41,216 nt of DNA from positions 1 through 41,216 of the forward strand of contig FR902231.1 of assembly GCA_000438415.1 (NCBI GenBank). Reading direction: 5' to 3'. The notes below the pieces were generated by a model that had not been told where the DNA came from, did not search any database, and saw nothing but the letters and a program-made list of their open reading frames with translations. A program made the position numbers and the translations under genes. Shown piece by piece: positions 7,967 through 16,831 of this stretch; position 1 is the first letter of the stretch, and the number at the start of each line of letters is the position of its first letter. This DNA comes from Clostridium sp. CAG:628 (GTDB lineage Bacteria > Bacillota_I > Bacilli_A > RF39 > UBA660).

Positions 7967-8447
7967 GAAAAATGACTTAACAAACGAATTAGATTTACAA
8001 ATAACAAGTGAGTCTTTATTATCAACTGAAGACAAAATATTTGTAACTCTTATGAAAGAGAAAGGAGCTACTAAAGGAGAACTTACTAAATTAACTGGTG
8101 TTTTATATACTGAAATAAGAAAAAACATAATTAATATGGAAAACAAGGGTTATGTAGTAGGTAGAAGAATAGACGATTTAGTATATTTCTATTTAACTAT
8201 GGCTGGTGCTTATGAAGCACAAGATAGACTAAATAGTGAAACAGTAAACGCATACTTTAACTACTTAACAGATAAAGGTTATGACTATCAAAATGTACAA
8301 AAATTCCTAAAGAATAGATTCTATAAATTCTATATTGCTGGTGAATGGAATCCAACTAACTTAGATGAACAATATATGGAATGGTGTGATAGTAATAACT
8401 TAACATATACAAAAAGTCATACAAAAAAATTGCAATATACTAAATAG
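7959..8447 (+). CDS. Predicted winged-helix protein of unknown function
   Basis: 162 residues starting 8 bp inside the thiolase gene with GGAAGAGG upstream. Residues about 20-70 (STEDKIFVTLMKEKGATKGE, then LTKLTGVLYTEIRKNIINME and NKGYVVGRRIDD) read as a MarR-like helix-turn-helix plus wing. The C-terminal 90 residues are aromatic-rich (YFNYLTDKGYDYQNVQKFLK, WNPTNLDEQYMEW) and unrecognised. It may regulate the cluster, or bind DNA or RNA in another role; only the fold is suggested. The 6S-like RNA promoter lies inside its 3' end. Confidence 0.6.
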   Translation: MFKKNDLTNELDLQITSESLLSTEDKIFVTLMKEKGATKGELTKLTGVLYTEIRKNIINMENKGYVVGRRIDDLVYFYLTMAGAYEAQDRLNSETVNAYFNYLTDKGYDYQNVQKFLKNRFYKFYIAGEWNPTNLDEQYMEWCDSNNLTYTKSHTKKLQYTK

Positions 8448-8458
8448 TATGCTATAAT
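8430..8458 (+). promoter_or_regulatory. Promoter of the 6S-like RNA
   Basis: TTGCAA, 17 bp and TATAAT, overlapping the end of the winged-helix gene. The predicted start at about 8465 coincides with the 5' base of the RNA closing stem. Confidence 0.75.
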
Positions 8459-8464
8459 TAAATT

Positions 8465-8628
8465 ACCAAGATGATTTGTCATAATAAACCGACAAATAAG
8501 TAATTTGGAGACCTAATTAATGATTGGTGTTGAATGCTTTTGATTTAAGAATCCTAAAAATCATTATGTGGACTACCACCTCGCAGAAGAGCGAGTTTTA
8601 TTACTGCAGTCACTCTTGGTTTTCTTTT
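8465..8628 (+). ncRNA. ssrS: 6S RNA (probable)
   Basis: A predicted transcript of about 164 nt. The 5' end ACCAAGA pairs with 3' TCTTGGT to close the molecule, followed by TTTCTTTT. Inside are a 5'-side hairpin (ATTTGTC/GACAAAT), a 3'-side hairpin (CTCGC/GCGAG) and a terminal stem (TAATGATT/AATCATTA), leaving a large unpaired centre as in 6S RNA, the RNA polymerase holoenzyme decoy. In Bacillus subtilis 6S-1 lies just upstream of yrvM (tcdA), the same position as here. The call rests on fold and synteny, without a covariance-model search. No T-box motif is present. Confidence 0.72.
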
Positions 8629-8639
8629 GGAGGAAATAA

Positions 8640-9311
8640 ATGAATTTAGAAAGATTAGAAAGTTTAGTAGGAAGTACTAACTTAGAGAAAATAAAATCCT
8701 TAAACATATTAATTGTAGGTATAGGTGGAGTAGGAGGCTATACTCTTGAAAGTTTAGTAAGATGTGGAGTAGAAAATATTACTATAGTAGACTTTGATAA
8801 AGTAGAAAGTAGTAACCTAAATAGACAAATAATAAGTTCTTTAACTAATATTGGTAAGTTAAAAGTAGAAGTTGCAAAAGAAAGATACTCTAATATAAAT
8901 AATAAACTAAATTTAAAGTGTTTACCTATTTTCTTAAATAAAGACAATATAAACAAAATTAACATTGAAGAATATGACTATGTGGTGGATGCTTGTGACT
9001 CAGTTAATACTAAAGTACTTTTAATGCAAGAGTGTATACTAAAAAATATAAAAATAATAAGTAGTATGGGTACTGCTAAAAAAATGGATGCAACTAAACT
9101 TAGCATTACTTCACTTGATAAAACAAACTATGATAAGCTTGCTAAAAAATTAAGAACTTTAGTTGATAAAAAAATACAAAGAAAAATAAAAGTTGTATCT
9201 AGTAGTGAACAAGTAAAAGATATAAAAGTATTAGGTAGCAATAGCTTTGTTCCTGCTACAAGTGGTTTATTAATAACTAACTATATAATAAATGATGTAA
9301 TAAATAAGTAG
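8640..9311 (+). CDS. tcdA: tRNA threonylcarbamoyladenosine dehydratase (TcdA/YrvM-like)
   Basis: 223 residues of the ThiF/E1-like fold: nucleotide-binding GIGGVGGYTLESLVRCGV (about 27-44), VDFDKVESSNLNRQ (about 51-64) and VDACDSVNTK (about 113-122). The family cyclises t6A37 to ct6A in ANN-decoding tRNAs using ATP. It is somewhat shorter than the usual 250 residues. The ribosome site GGAGG directly follows the T-run of the 6S-like RNA, so it may be expressed by read-through. A strong terminator follows at 9358. Confidence 0.85.
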   Translation: MNLERLESLVGSTNLEKIKSLNILIVGIGGVGGYTLESLVRCGVENITIVDFDKVESSNLNRQIISSLTNIGKLKVEVAKERYSNINNKLNLKCLPIFLNKDNINKINIEEYDYVVDACDSVNTKVLLMQECILKNIKIISSMGTAKKMDATKLSITSLDKTNYDKLAKKLRTLVDKKIQRKIKVVSSSEQVKDIKVLGSNSFVPATSGLLITNYIINDVINK

Positions 9312-9357
9312 TTCTTACATATATTAAACTATACCGGGAATCGGTTTATATAGATTA

Positions 9358-9388
9358 AAGAAGACTAAAAAATATCAAGTCTTCTTTT
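9358..9388 (+). terminator. tcdA terminator
   Basis: AAGAAGACT/AGTCTTCTT form a perfect 9-bp stem followed by TT. Confidence 0.85.
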
Positions 9389-9430
9389 CAAATTGATAAA
9401 AATGTAGTATACTTAAATAGGTGAAGAAAA

Positions 9431-9715
9431 ATGAACACTGAATTTAAGAATTTAGATGACTTATATAACAGAATTAAACCTGCTTTATATAGTAAAGTTA
9501 TGGAATTAAAAAGAAACCATATATCTTATGTAAAAGAAAGTGATATATGGAATTATTTAAGTAAGAATGTATGGTCTAAAAAAGAAAACTTGTCACTTAA
9601 TGATATGGTAAGTGATATTATGTCACTAAGTATAGATGATATAAAAAGTTATGTTTTTGATATACTTAAAAAAAGAGATGAAGAAATAATTAAGGAAGAA
9701 GGTAATTTATTATGA
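9431..9715 (+). CDS. comN: ComN-like post-transcriptional regulator
   Basis: 94 residues. The pattern IKPALYSKVMELKR, then SDIWNYL and NDMVSDIMSLSIDDIKSYV, matches the Bacillus ComN/YrzD family of small post-transcriptional regulators. Its place immediately upstream of secDF is the same as in Bacillus. ComN controls comE mRNA in B. subtilis; whether that role holds here is unknown. It overlaps secDF by ATGA. Moderately sure of family. Confidence 0.7.
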   Translation: MNTEFKNLDDLYNRIKPALYSKVMELKRNHISYVKESDIWNYLSKNVWSKKENLSLNDMVSDIMSLSIDDIKSYVFDILKKRDEEIIKEEGNLL

Positions 9716-11910
9716 AAAAGAAGAAAAGTTATAGTATTGTTAAATGTTTAATACTTACAATATGTATATTTTTAGTAAGTTTGTTATTAATACTAACATA
9801 CTCTAAAAAATTAAATTATGGATTAGATTTAAAAGGAGGGTTTGAAGTACTATATCAAGTAAGCAGTTTAGATGGATCTAAAGTAAGTGATAGTGATATT
9901 AAGGCTACTTACAAATCTATTGGGAAAAGAATAGATACTCTTGGAGTAAGTGAACCTGAAATAGTAATTGAAGGAGACAAAATAAGAGTAAAACTTCCAG
10001 GTGTACAAGATGAAAGTACTGCAAGAGAAAGGCTTACTACTCCAGCAGTTTTAACTTTTAGAAATACAAGTAATGAAGAATTAATGACTGCAAGTGTATT
10101 AAGTACTCCAGGAGCAAGCTTAGACTATGACAAAAAAACAGGTAAACCAGTTGTAGCATTATCTATTAAAGATAAAGATACCTTTTATAGAGTTACTAAA
10201 AGCATTTCAGAGAGCACTGATAAATTAATTACAATATGGTTAGACTATACTGAAGAAGACTCATATGAAACAGCTAAATGTGGTGAAAGTGGTAGTAAGT
10301 GTATCAGTAGTGCCACTGTAAAAGAAGGATTTTCATCTAATGTTGTAATTGAAGGAAACTTTTCAGAAGAAGAAGCAAGTACTCTAGTAGACTTAATTAA
10401 TTCAGGAAGCCTTCCAACTAAATTAACTGAAATAAGTACAAAAACAGTTGATGCTTCATATGGCTCTAACACACTTTTATTAATTGCTAAGGCTGGAATA
10501 ATTACATTTATAATAATATCTTTAATAATGATATACTTCTATAGAATATCAGGTTTAATTAGTGTAGTAAGTCTTGCTTTATACATATCTCTTGTATTCT
10601 TGTTCTATACTCTAATAGATGGAGTACTTACTCTAACAGGAATTGCAGCACTAATACTAGGTATAGGTATGGCAGTAGATTCAAGCATCATAACTCTAGA
10701 AAAAATAAAAGAAGAAATATCAAATGGAAAAAATTTACATCAAGCATACATTGAAGGTAATAAACGCAGTTTAGTTTCTCTAATAGATGCTAACTTAACA
10801 ACCTTTATTGCAGCATTAGTACTATTTATACTAGGCGAATCTAGTGTAAAAGGTTTTGCTACAATGCTAATGTTAACAATTATAGTTACTATAATAAGTA
10901 TGGTTATAATTAATAGATTTGTAATGTCTTACTACATAAATACTGGTAAATTTGATAATAAAATAAATATGTTTATAGGAAAATGTAAAAAGATTAAAAC
11001 GAGAAATATACTTAACTATGCTAAATATAATATTGCATTAGTAGTTATAATAATAGTAATTGGTTTAATAGTTACTATAACAAGTGGACTAAACTTAGGA
11101 GTAGACTTTAAGGGAGGAAGTGCAATTACTCTAAAAAGTGAAGAAAAAATCAATATAAAAAAAGTAAAGAGTGAACTAAATAACTACACTATAACTGAAG
11201 AAACAAAAGTTAATGATAACGAATATTTACTTAGAATAAATGAATCACTTGATAGTGAGGAAATAAAAACAGTTAAATCAACTTTTGAAAACCTAAAAAT
11301 AGATTCAGACATATCTTCAATAAGCAATATAGTAAAAAAAGACTTAACTAAAAATGCAATAAAAAGTTTAATCTACGCATCATTAGCAATACTAGTATAC
11401 ATAGCATTTAGGTTTGCCTATACTTATGGAATATCTAGTATAATAGCAATACTAAGTGATGTATTTGTAACAATTTCATTATTTGCAATATTTAAAATAG
11501 AAATAAATTTCATATTTATTGCAGGTATTCTAACAATAATAGGCTACTCAATAAATAACACAATTGTAGTATTTGATATGATAAGAGATAGACTTAGTAC
11601 TGTTAAAAAACTTAATGAAGAATCACTTATCAAAACAGTAAATGAAAGTGCAAGTATAACTTTAAGAAGAAATATGCTTACTAGTATAACAACGTTATCT
11701 GCTATAATAGTACTACTTTTAATGAATACAACTGGTGTAAAAGAATTTAATCTAACTATATTATTTGGTTTAACATTTGGTACATTTAGTAGTTTATTTA
11801 TCGCACCTTACATATGGACTAAATTAGAAATAAATAGACTTAAACATCCTAAAAAAATAGATGAGGATGATGAAATTACAGAAAGAATTATAAAAGGAAT
11901 TAATGGATAA
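9712..11910 (+). CDS. secDF: Protein translocase SecDF fusion
   Basis: 732 residues, SecD and SecF fused as in many Bacillota; it pulls exported proteins out of SecYEG using the proton gradient. SecD half: an N-terminal membrane segment, then YGLDLKGGFEVLYQV (about residues 31-45), a P1 periplasmic domain, and membrane segments from about 255 (GIGMAVDSSIITLEKIKEEI is the conserved TM4 motif). SecF half: GVDFKGGSAITL (about 463-474), a small external loop and membrane segments ending near 710 (TIIGYSINNTIVVFDMIRD). About 12 membrane segments in total. Start overlaps comN by 4 bp; stop overlaps rel by 1 bp. Confidence 0.95.
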   Translation: MKKKKSYSIVKCLILTICIFLVSLLLILTYSKKLNYGLDLKGGFEVLYQVSSLDGSKVSDSDIKATYKSIGKRIDTLGVSEPEIVIEGDKIRVKLPGVQDESTARERLTTPAVLTFRNTSNEELMTASVLSTPGASLDYDKKTGKPVVALSIKDKDTFYRVTKSISESTDKLITIWLDYTEEDSYETAKCGESGSKCISSATVKEGFSSNVVIEGNFSEEEASTLVDLINSGSLPTKLTEISTKTVDASYGSNTLLLIAKAGIITFIIISLIMIYFYRISGLISVVSLALYISLVFLFYTLIDGVLTLTGIAALILGIGMAVDSSIITLEKIKEEISNGKNLHQAYIEGNKRSLVSLIDANLTTFIAALVLFILGESSVKGFATMLMLTIIVTIISMVIINRFVMSYYINTGKFDNKINMFIGKCKKIKTRNILNYAKYNIALVVIIIVIGLIVTITSGLNLGVDFKGGSAITLKSEEKINIKKVKSELNNYTITEETKVNDNEYLLRINESLDSEEIKTVKSTFENLKIDSDISSISNIVKKDLTKNAIKSLIYASLAILVYIAFRFAYTYGISSIIAILSDVFVTISLFAIFKIEINFIFIAGILTIIGYSINNTIVVFDMIRDRLSTVKKLNEESLIKTVNESASITLRRNMLTSITTLSAIIVLLLMNTTGVKEFNLTILFGLTFGTFSSLFIAPYIWTKLEINRLKHPKKIDEDDEITERIIKGING

Positions 11911-14060
11911 TGGAAAACAAAGAAACGGAATACAAAAAATTAATGGATATAATTGGTAGTTATATGTCTAGTGAAAACATAGACTTAATTAATAACTATT
12001 ATAATTATGCACTTAAAATATATGATGGAATGACAAGAATGACAGGTGAAGAATATATCTGTCATTCTATAAGAGTAGCCAAAATACTTGCAGACTTACA
12101 TATGGACACTTTAACAATAGGATGTGCATTAATACATGAAGCGATAACTCTAGAACTAGCTACTCCTGAAGAAATAGATAACAAGTTTGGAGTAGACACT
12201 TTAACAATACTTACAAGTCTTAGCAAACTAAGTCACTTAAAAAGAACATTCACTAAAAATAATAATGATGCAGATAAATATAGAAGAATAGTAGTAGGAC
12301 TTAGCGAAAACCCAATTAGTTTATTTATCAAACTTGCTGATAGACTAGATAATTTAAGAACAATGTATCCTCATTCTACTGATCATATAAAAGAAGTAGT
12401 TATGGAAACAGAAAAGGTTTATATTCCTATTGCTCATCGTCTAGGAATTAAATCAATGAAAAGCGAATTAGAGGACTTATGTTTACAATACTCTAATACT
12501 GAATTGTATAATGAAGTTTTAGAAAAAATAAATGCAAGTAGAAGCGAACTTGAAACATCTTTATACAAAATGAGAGATGAAATAATTTCTCTTCTAAACG
12601 AACATGAAATAAAGTATGAAATAACATATCGTGTAAAATCTGTAAGAGGAATTGCTAATAAACTTTTATTAGGTAAAAAATGGGAAGAAATATATGACTT
12701 GTTAGGTCTTAGAATACTTCTTGATAAAACAGAAGACTGCTACTTAGTAGTAGGACTTATTCATTCTAAGTTTAGACCTATTCCAAAAAGATTTAAAGAT
12801 TTTATTGCAAATCCAAAAAACAACATGTATCAAAGTTTACACACTACTGTATTTGGAGTAGACAATAGAATATATGAAGTGCAAATACGTACTTATGAAA
12901 TGAATGAAATTGCAGAACATGGTGTAGCATCTCACTGGAGTTATAAAGAAAAAACAGATGGCTCTAAAACAAGTGAATTAGAAACCAAATTAGCACAATT
13001 TAGAACACTTATAGAAGTAAATGATATGGAAAATAATAGTGACTTCTTTAAAGATTTAAGTAACTCTATAACAAAAGAATTTATATATATCTTTACTCCA
13101 AAAGGAGACATAATAGAACTACCTGATGAATCAACACCAATTGATTTTGCATATAAAATACATTCTGAAGTAGGTAACACAACTATTGGTGCTTTAGTAA
13201 ATGGAAAACTAGTCTCACTTGATTATAAACTTCAAGATGGAGACATAGTTGACTTAAAAACTCAAAAAGGTAAAAGTCCTTCAAAAGCTTGGTTAAAGTT
13301 TGTAAAAACAGAAAATGCTAAATCTAGAATAAGAAGTTATTTCTATAAAAAGGAAAAAGATAAATCAATTGAAACAGGAGACGAATTATTAAAAGAAGAA
13401 ATTAAAAAAAGAAGATATAATAATAGTGATTTATTAAATGAAAATGTTTTAAATAAATTATTTAGTGAAATTAAAGTAGATACTTATGATGAACTATGTT
13501 TAGGAATTACTTCTTTAAAATACACTCCAACACAAATAGTAAATAGATTAATTGATATATTTGAACCTAAGAAAGATGATACAATAGAAAAATTATTAGA
13601 AAATAAGAATATAGTAAAAGATACTCCAAATGGTAAAATACTAATTGCAGGTTATGGTGATATCTTAACTTCACTAGCAAATTGCTGTAACCCAGTTCTA
13701 GGTGATGAAATAGTAGGATACATTACTAAAGGTAATGGTGTATCAATACATAGAAAAGACTGTAAAATGATAGATATTAACGGTGAAAGAATAATATCAG
13801 CAGAATGGAATGATGTAGTAAGTGATAAATATATTACAAATGTAAGAATATATATTGATTCATCTAATGATCATTTAGTAGATATAATAAGTGTTGCTAC
13901 TAAAAGTGATGTTATAGTCTCTTCAATAAATAATAAAGGAAGCAATAAAGATAGTGACATATATGACTTAGTTTGTAAAGTTAAAAATAAAGAAAATCTT
14001 GATAAATTTATGAATGATTTAAATGGCTTAAATTTTATAAGTAAGGTGGAAAGATTATGA
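11910..14060 (+). CDS. rel: RelA/SpoT-family (p)ppGpp synthetase with altered hydrolase site
   Basis: 716 residues with the full long-RSH layout: HD-type domain (about 20-180), synthetase (about 240-350, YDLLGLRIL, RFKDFIANPK, MYQSLHTTV, YEVQIRT), TGS (about 390-450), a Cys-rich zinc-finger-like region (NCCNPVLGDEIVGY) and an ACT domain. The RFKD motif is the version found in bifunctional Rel. The hydrolase metal site is degraded: the usual HDxxED reads H76-E77-A-I-T80-L81, although H52 and KLADR are kept. Hydrolysis may therefore be weak or absent while synthesis remains. It overlaps secDF (1 bp) and dtd (4 bp). Confidence 0.9.
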   Translation: MENKETEYKKLMDIIGSYMSSENIDLINNYYNYALKIYDGMTRMTGEEYICHSIRVAKILADLHMDTLTIGCALIHEAITLELATPEEIDNKFGVDTLTILTSLSKLSHLKRTFTKNNNDADKYRRIVVGLSENPISLFIKLADRLDNLRTMYPHSTDHIKEVVMETEKVYIPIAHRLGIKSMKSELEDLCLQYSNTELYNEVLEKINASRSELETSLYKMRDEIISLLNEHEIKYEITYRVKSVRGIANKLLLGKKWEEIYDLLGLRILLDKTEDCYLVVGLIHSKFRPIPKRFKDFIANPKNNMYQSLHTTVFGVDNRIYEVQIRTYEMNEIAEHGVASHWSYKEKTDGSKTSELETKLAQFRTLIEVNDMENNSDFFKDLSNSITKEFIYIFTPKGDIIELPDESTPIDFAYKIHSEVGNTTIGALVNGKLVSLDYKLQDGDIVDLKTQKGKSPSKAWLKFVKTENAKSRIRSYFYKKEKDKSIETGDELLKEEIKKRRYNNSDLLNENVLNKLFSEIKVDTYDELCLGITSLKYTPTQIVNRLIDIFEPKKDDTIEKLLENKNIVKDTPNGKILIAGYGDILTSLANCCNPVLGDEIVGYITKGNGVSIHRKDCKMIDINGERIISAEWNDVVSDKYITNVRIYIDSSNDHLVDIISVATKSDVIVSSINNKGSNKDSDIYDLVCKVKNKENLDKFMNDLNGLNFISKVERL

Positions 14061-14509
14061 GAGTAGTAGTGCAAAGAAGTAAAAATAGTAAAGTTACTAT
14101 TGATGGTAAAGTACATGGTAGTATTGATAATGGGTTTGTTTTACTTAGTAGTTTTACCGAAGGAGATAACACTCTTATTGTAGACAAAATGGTTGATAAA
14201 ATAATAAATTTAAGAATATTCGAAGATGAAAATGAAAAGATGAATCTAAGTTTATTAGATACTTCTGGAAGTATACTAAATATTAGTCAGTTTACATTAT
14301 ATGCTGACTGTACTAAAGGAAGAAGACCATCATTTGTAAACGCAATGGATCCAACTAGTGCAAGTAAATTATATGACTACATGAATGAACATTTAAGAAG
14401 ATTAAATATTCATACAGAAACTGGTATATTTGGATCTGATATGAAAGTAGAAATATATAACGATGGACCAGTTACAATAATACTTGATTCATGTGATATA
14501 GTAAAATAA
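14057..14509 (+). CDS. dtd: D-aminoacyl-tRNA deacylase
   Basis: 150 residues, the family's normal length. It removes D-amino acids (and glycine) mischarged on tRNA. The N-terminus MRVVVQRSKNSKVTIDGKVH, the SQFTLYADCTKGRRPSF motif (about 77-93) and NDGPVTI (about 136-142, carrying the cross-subunit Gly-Pro) are diagnostic. It starts within the rel stop (ATGA), and rel-dtd adjacency is standard in Bacilli. Confidence 0.96.
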   Translation: MRVVVQRSKNSKVTIDGKVHGSIDNGFVLLSSFTEGDNTLIVDKMVDKIINLRIFEDENEKMNLSLLDTSGSILNISQFTLYADCTKGRRPSFVNAMDPTSASKLYDYMNEHLRRLNIHTETGIFGSDMKVEIYNDGPVTIILDSCDIVK

Positions 14510-14590
14510 AGTATTTAATAAAGTACTTGAATTAATTAACAAAATTTGTTATAATTATATTGTCATTAAGACATATAATATAAATGGACA
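14510..14590 (+). repeat. 81-bp direct repeat, copy 1 (promoter-bearing)
   Basis: Matches 19794-19874 with 4 mismatches in 81 by my count. The last 51 bases are identical and cover the -10 box, a dyad symmetry and the early transcribed region. It begins right after the dtd stop. Confidence 0.9.
14527..14555 (+). promoter_or_regulatory. Promoter of the ABC transporter pair, with adjacent dyad
   Basis: TTGAAT, 17 bp, TATAAT preceded by TG (extended -10). Immediately downstream TTATA(T)TGTC-ATTAA-GACATATAA forms a 9-bp dyad with one bulged base around the predicted start site. This fits a regulator operator or a 5' RNA stem. A run of about nine T lies in the leader near 14611. Confidence 0.75.
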
Positions 14591-14654
14591 GAAACGTAAA
14601 GTATGTATATTTTTTTTTGTTTATAGTGTAAAATTATATATGAGGAGGGATAAT

Positions 14655-16829
14655 ATGCTTGAACTTAAGAATGTAAGTAAGTTTTATTATAAAAAGGGAA
14701 TTGTATCAAGTGGTATAAGTAAAGTAAGTCTTAAATTTGATATGGGTGAATTTATTGCTATTACTGGAGAAAGTGGGAGTGGTAAGTCTACACTTTTAAA
14801 TGTTATAAGTGGACTTGATACTTATGAAGAAGGAGAAATGTATGTAAATGGTGAAGAGACTAGCCATTATAATGAAGAAGATTATGAAGAATATAGAAAG
14901 AAATATATTGGTAATATTTTTCAAAGTTTTAATTTAGTTAATAGTTATACAGTATATCAAAATGTAGAATTGGTACTTTTAATAAATGGAGAGACTAGAA
15001 GAAGTGTTAAACATAAAGTAATTGATATATTAAAGAAGGTAGATCTTTATAAATATAGACATACTAAGGTAAGTAAGTTAAGTGGTGGAATGAAACAAAG
15101 AGTAGCAATTGCAAGATGCTTAGCTAAAGATACACCTATTATTATAGCTGACGAGCCTACTGGAAACTTGGATAGTAAAAATGCTAAAAGTGTGCTTAAA
15201 CTTCTTTATGAAATTAGTAAATATAAATTAGTAATAGTTGTTACTCATAACTTTGAACAAATAAGTGAGTATGCTACTAGAAGGATTACTATGCATGATG
15301 GTAGTGTTATTGAAGACATGAAATTAAAGGATAAAAATGAGGTAAAAGAAGTAAATACAAGTAAATTTAAGAAAACTAAAGTAATAAGTAATTTAAGATT
15401 AGGAATTAGAAATACATTTAATATAGTACCTAAGTTTTTACTACTTACTTTTGTTTATGCTTTTGTATTAATTAGTATAGTTGGAGTTTACTCTGCATTT
15501 TTAGAATTAGAGAGTGCTAATAATACATATAATAGTTTCTTTAATGAGACTGATGCAAATAAAAGAGTTATAGTTAAAAAGAAGGATAATTCTAGTTTTA
15601 CTAATGAAGAAATCAATAAGTTAAAAAGTATTAGTAATGTAGAAAAAGTTATAACTAATGATTATGTATATGATTATAGTATGAGTTTAATGGATTATGA
15701 AAATATATTTTTAGATAGTAATTTTATGAAATTAGAAGAGTTTAAGGGTAAACTTAAGTATGGAAGAATGCCTCTAAATGATAATGAAATAATAGTAAGT
15801 GGGTCAAAAGAAAACTATTATATAGAAGACATGGGTAGTGAACTTATTAATAAAGAAGTTTCTATTAATAGTGGAAGTGATGAAATAAAAGTTAAGATAG
15901 TTGGAGTAAGTGTTTTTGAAAAGTATAACTGGATGGTTACAAGTTATGTAAGTGATAAAATATATAATTATGTAGAAAATCATGTTGAACAAGTTTATGG
16001 TACAACTAAAGTATTTATAAGTGATAACTCTCAAAATGTAAATCCTAATATAAAAACTAGTGATGTATTAAGTGAAGGTCAAGTATATATAAGTGAAAAT
16101 TATTCATATAATTGTAAAAGTTACAATTGTATGAAAGATAGTTTAAATATTAAGTTTAGTAATATGTATACTAATAAAGAAATAAGTTTAAGTAATGTAA
16201 AAGTTTATAATAAGAATAATTTTAAAAAGATATTTGGTAGTGAATATGATGACATGGATACTATTTATTTAAGTAATAATGATTATGATAAATTATATAA
16301 AAATAATAATATTTATCAAGTAAGTTTATTTGTTAAAGATGTAAGAAATATTGATAAAACAATGAATGAACTAAATGATTATGTTAGTTTTAGTTTAAAT
16401 AGTGTTAAACAAGATGGTGCATTGGTACAAGTAATAAAAATAGTTAAAACTATAGTAATTACTGTTTTAGTGATAGTATTATTCTTCGTAAGTTATTTTG
16501 TTATTAAATTAATTATGAAATCTAGAAATAAGTATTTTACAACTATTAGAATATTAGGAGGTAGTTACATAGAAGTAAAACGTCTTTTACAAATAGAACT
16601 TCTCAATGTGACTAATATAGTTTATTTAGTTTTCTTAGTAATTAGTTTATTTATTAAGAATGATATTATAGTTAGTGAGAGTATAAAGAATATGTTATTT
16701 TATATTAATTTAAAAGAGTATGTTATAGTTTATTTAATACTTAGTTTAATGAGTTATTTAACAAGTAGTAGATATTCTAGAAAGATATTTAAAAGAAGTG
16801 TGATAACTACTTATAATGAGGAGGTGTAA
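14655..16829 (+). CDS. ABC exporter, ATPase fused to FtsX/MacB-type permease (1)
   Basis: 724 residues from the ATG at 14655, which has AGGAGGG 8 bp upstream; the ATG at 14640 precedes that site. The N-terminal ATPase carries Walker A GESGSGKST (about 37-45), Q-loop FQSFN, signature LSGGMKQRVAIARC (about 139-152) and Walker B IIIADEPTGNLDS (about 159-171). Then come one membrane segment (about 255), an external domain of about 300 residues, and three C-terminal membrane segments. This is the MacB-like layout used for peptide or lipoprotein export and for antimicrobial-peptide resistance. It runs 3 bp ahead of a paralog. Substrate unknown. Confidence 0.85.
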   Translation: MLELKNVSKFYYKKGIVSSGISKVSLKFDMGEFIAITGESGSGKSTLLNVISGLDTYEEGEMYVNGEETSHYNEEDYEEYRKKYIGNIFQSFNLVNSYTVYQNVELVLLINGETRRSVKHKVIDILKKVDLYKYRHTKVSKLSGGMKQRVAIARCLAKDTPIIIADEPTGNLDSKNAKSVLKLLYEISKYKLVIVVTHNFEQISEYATRRITMHDGSVIEDMKLKDKNEVKEVNTSKFKKTKVISNLRLGIRNTFNIVPKFLLLTFVYAFVLISIVGVYSAFLELESANNTYNSFFNETDANKRVIVKKKDNSSFTNEEINKLKSISNVEKVITNDYVYDYSMSLMDYENIFLDSNFMKLEEFKGKLKYGRMPLNDNEIIVSGSKENYYIEDMGSELINKEVSINSGSDEIKVKIVGVSVFEKYNWMVTSYVSDKIYNYVENHVEQVYGTTKVFISDNSQNVNPNIKTSDVLSEGQVYISENYSYNCKSYNCMKDSLNIKFSNMYTNKEISLSNVKVYNKNNFKKIFGSEYDDMDTIYLSNNDYDKLYKNNNIYQVSLFVKDVRNIDKTMNELNDYVSFSLNSVKQDGALVQVIKIVKTIVITVLVIVLFFVSYFVIKLIMKSRNKYFTTIRILGGSYIEVKRLLQIELLNVTNIVYLVFLVISLFIKNDIIVSESIKNMLFYINLKEYVIVYLILSLMSYLTSSRYSRKIFKRSVITTYNEEV

Positions 16830-16831
16830 TA

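Noticed and set aside
8448..8639. T-box or SRP RNA upstream of tcdA
   Set aside because: No T-box bulge and no SRP apical GGAA..AGCAG motif; 5'-3' closing stem and synteny favour 6S RNA.
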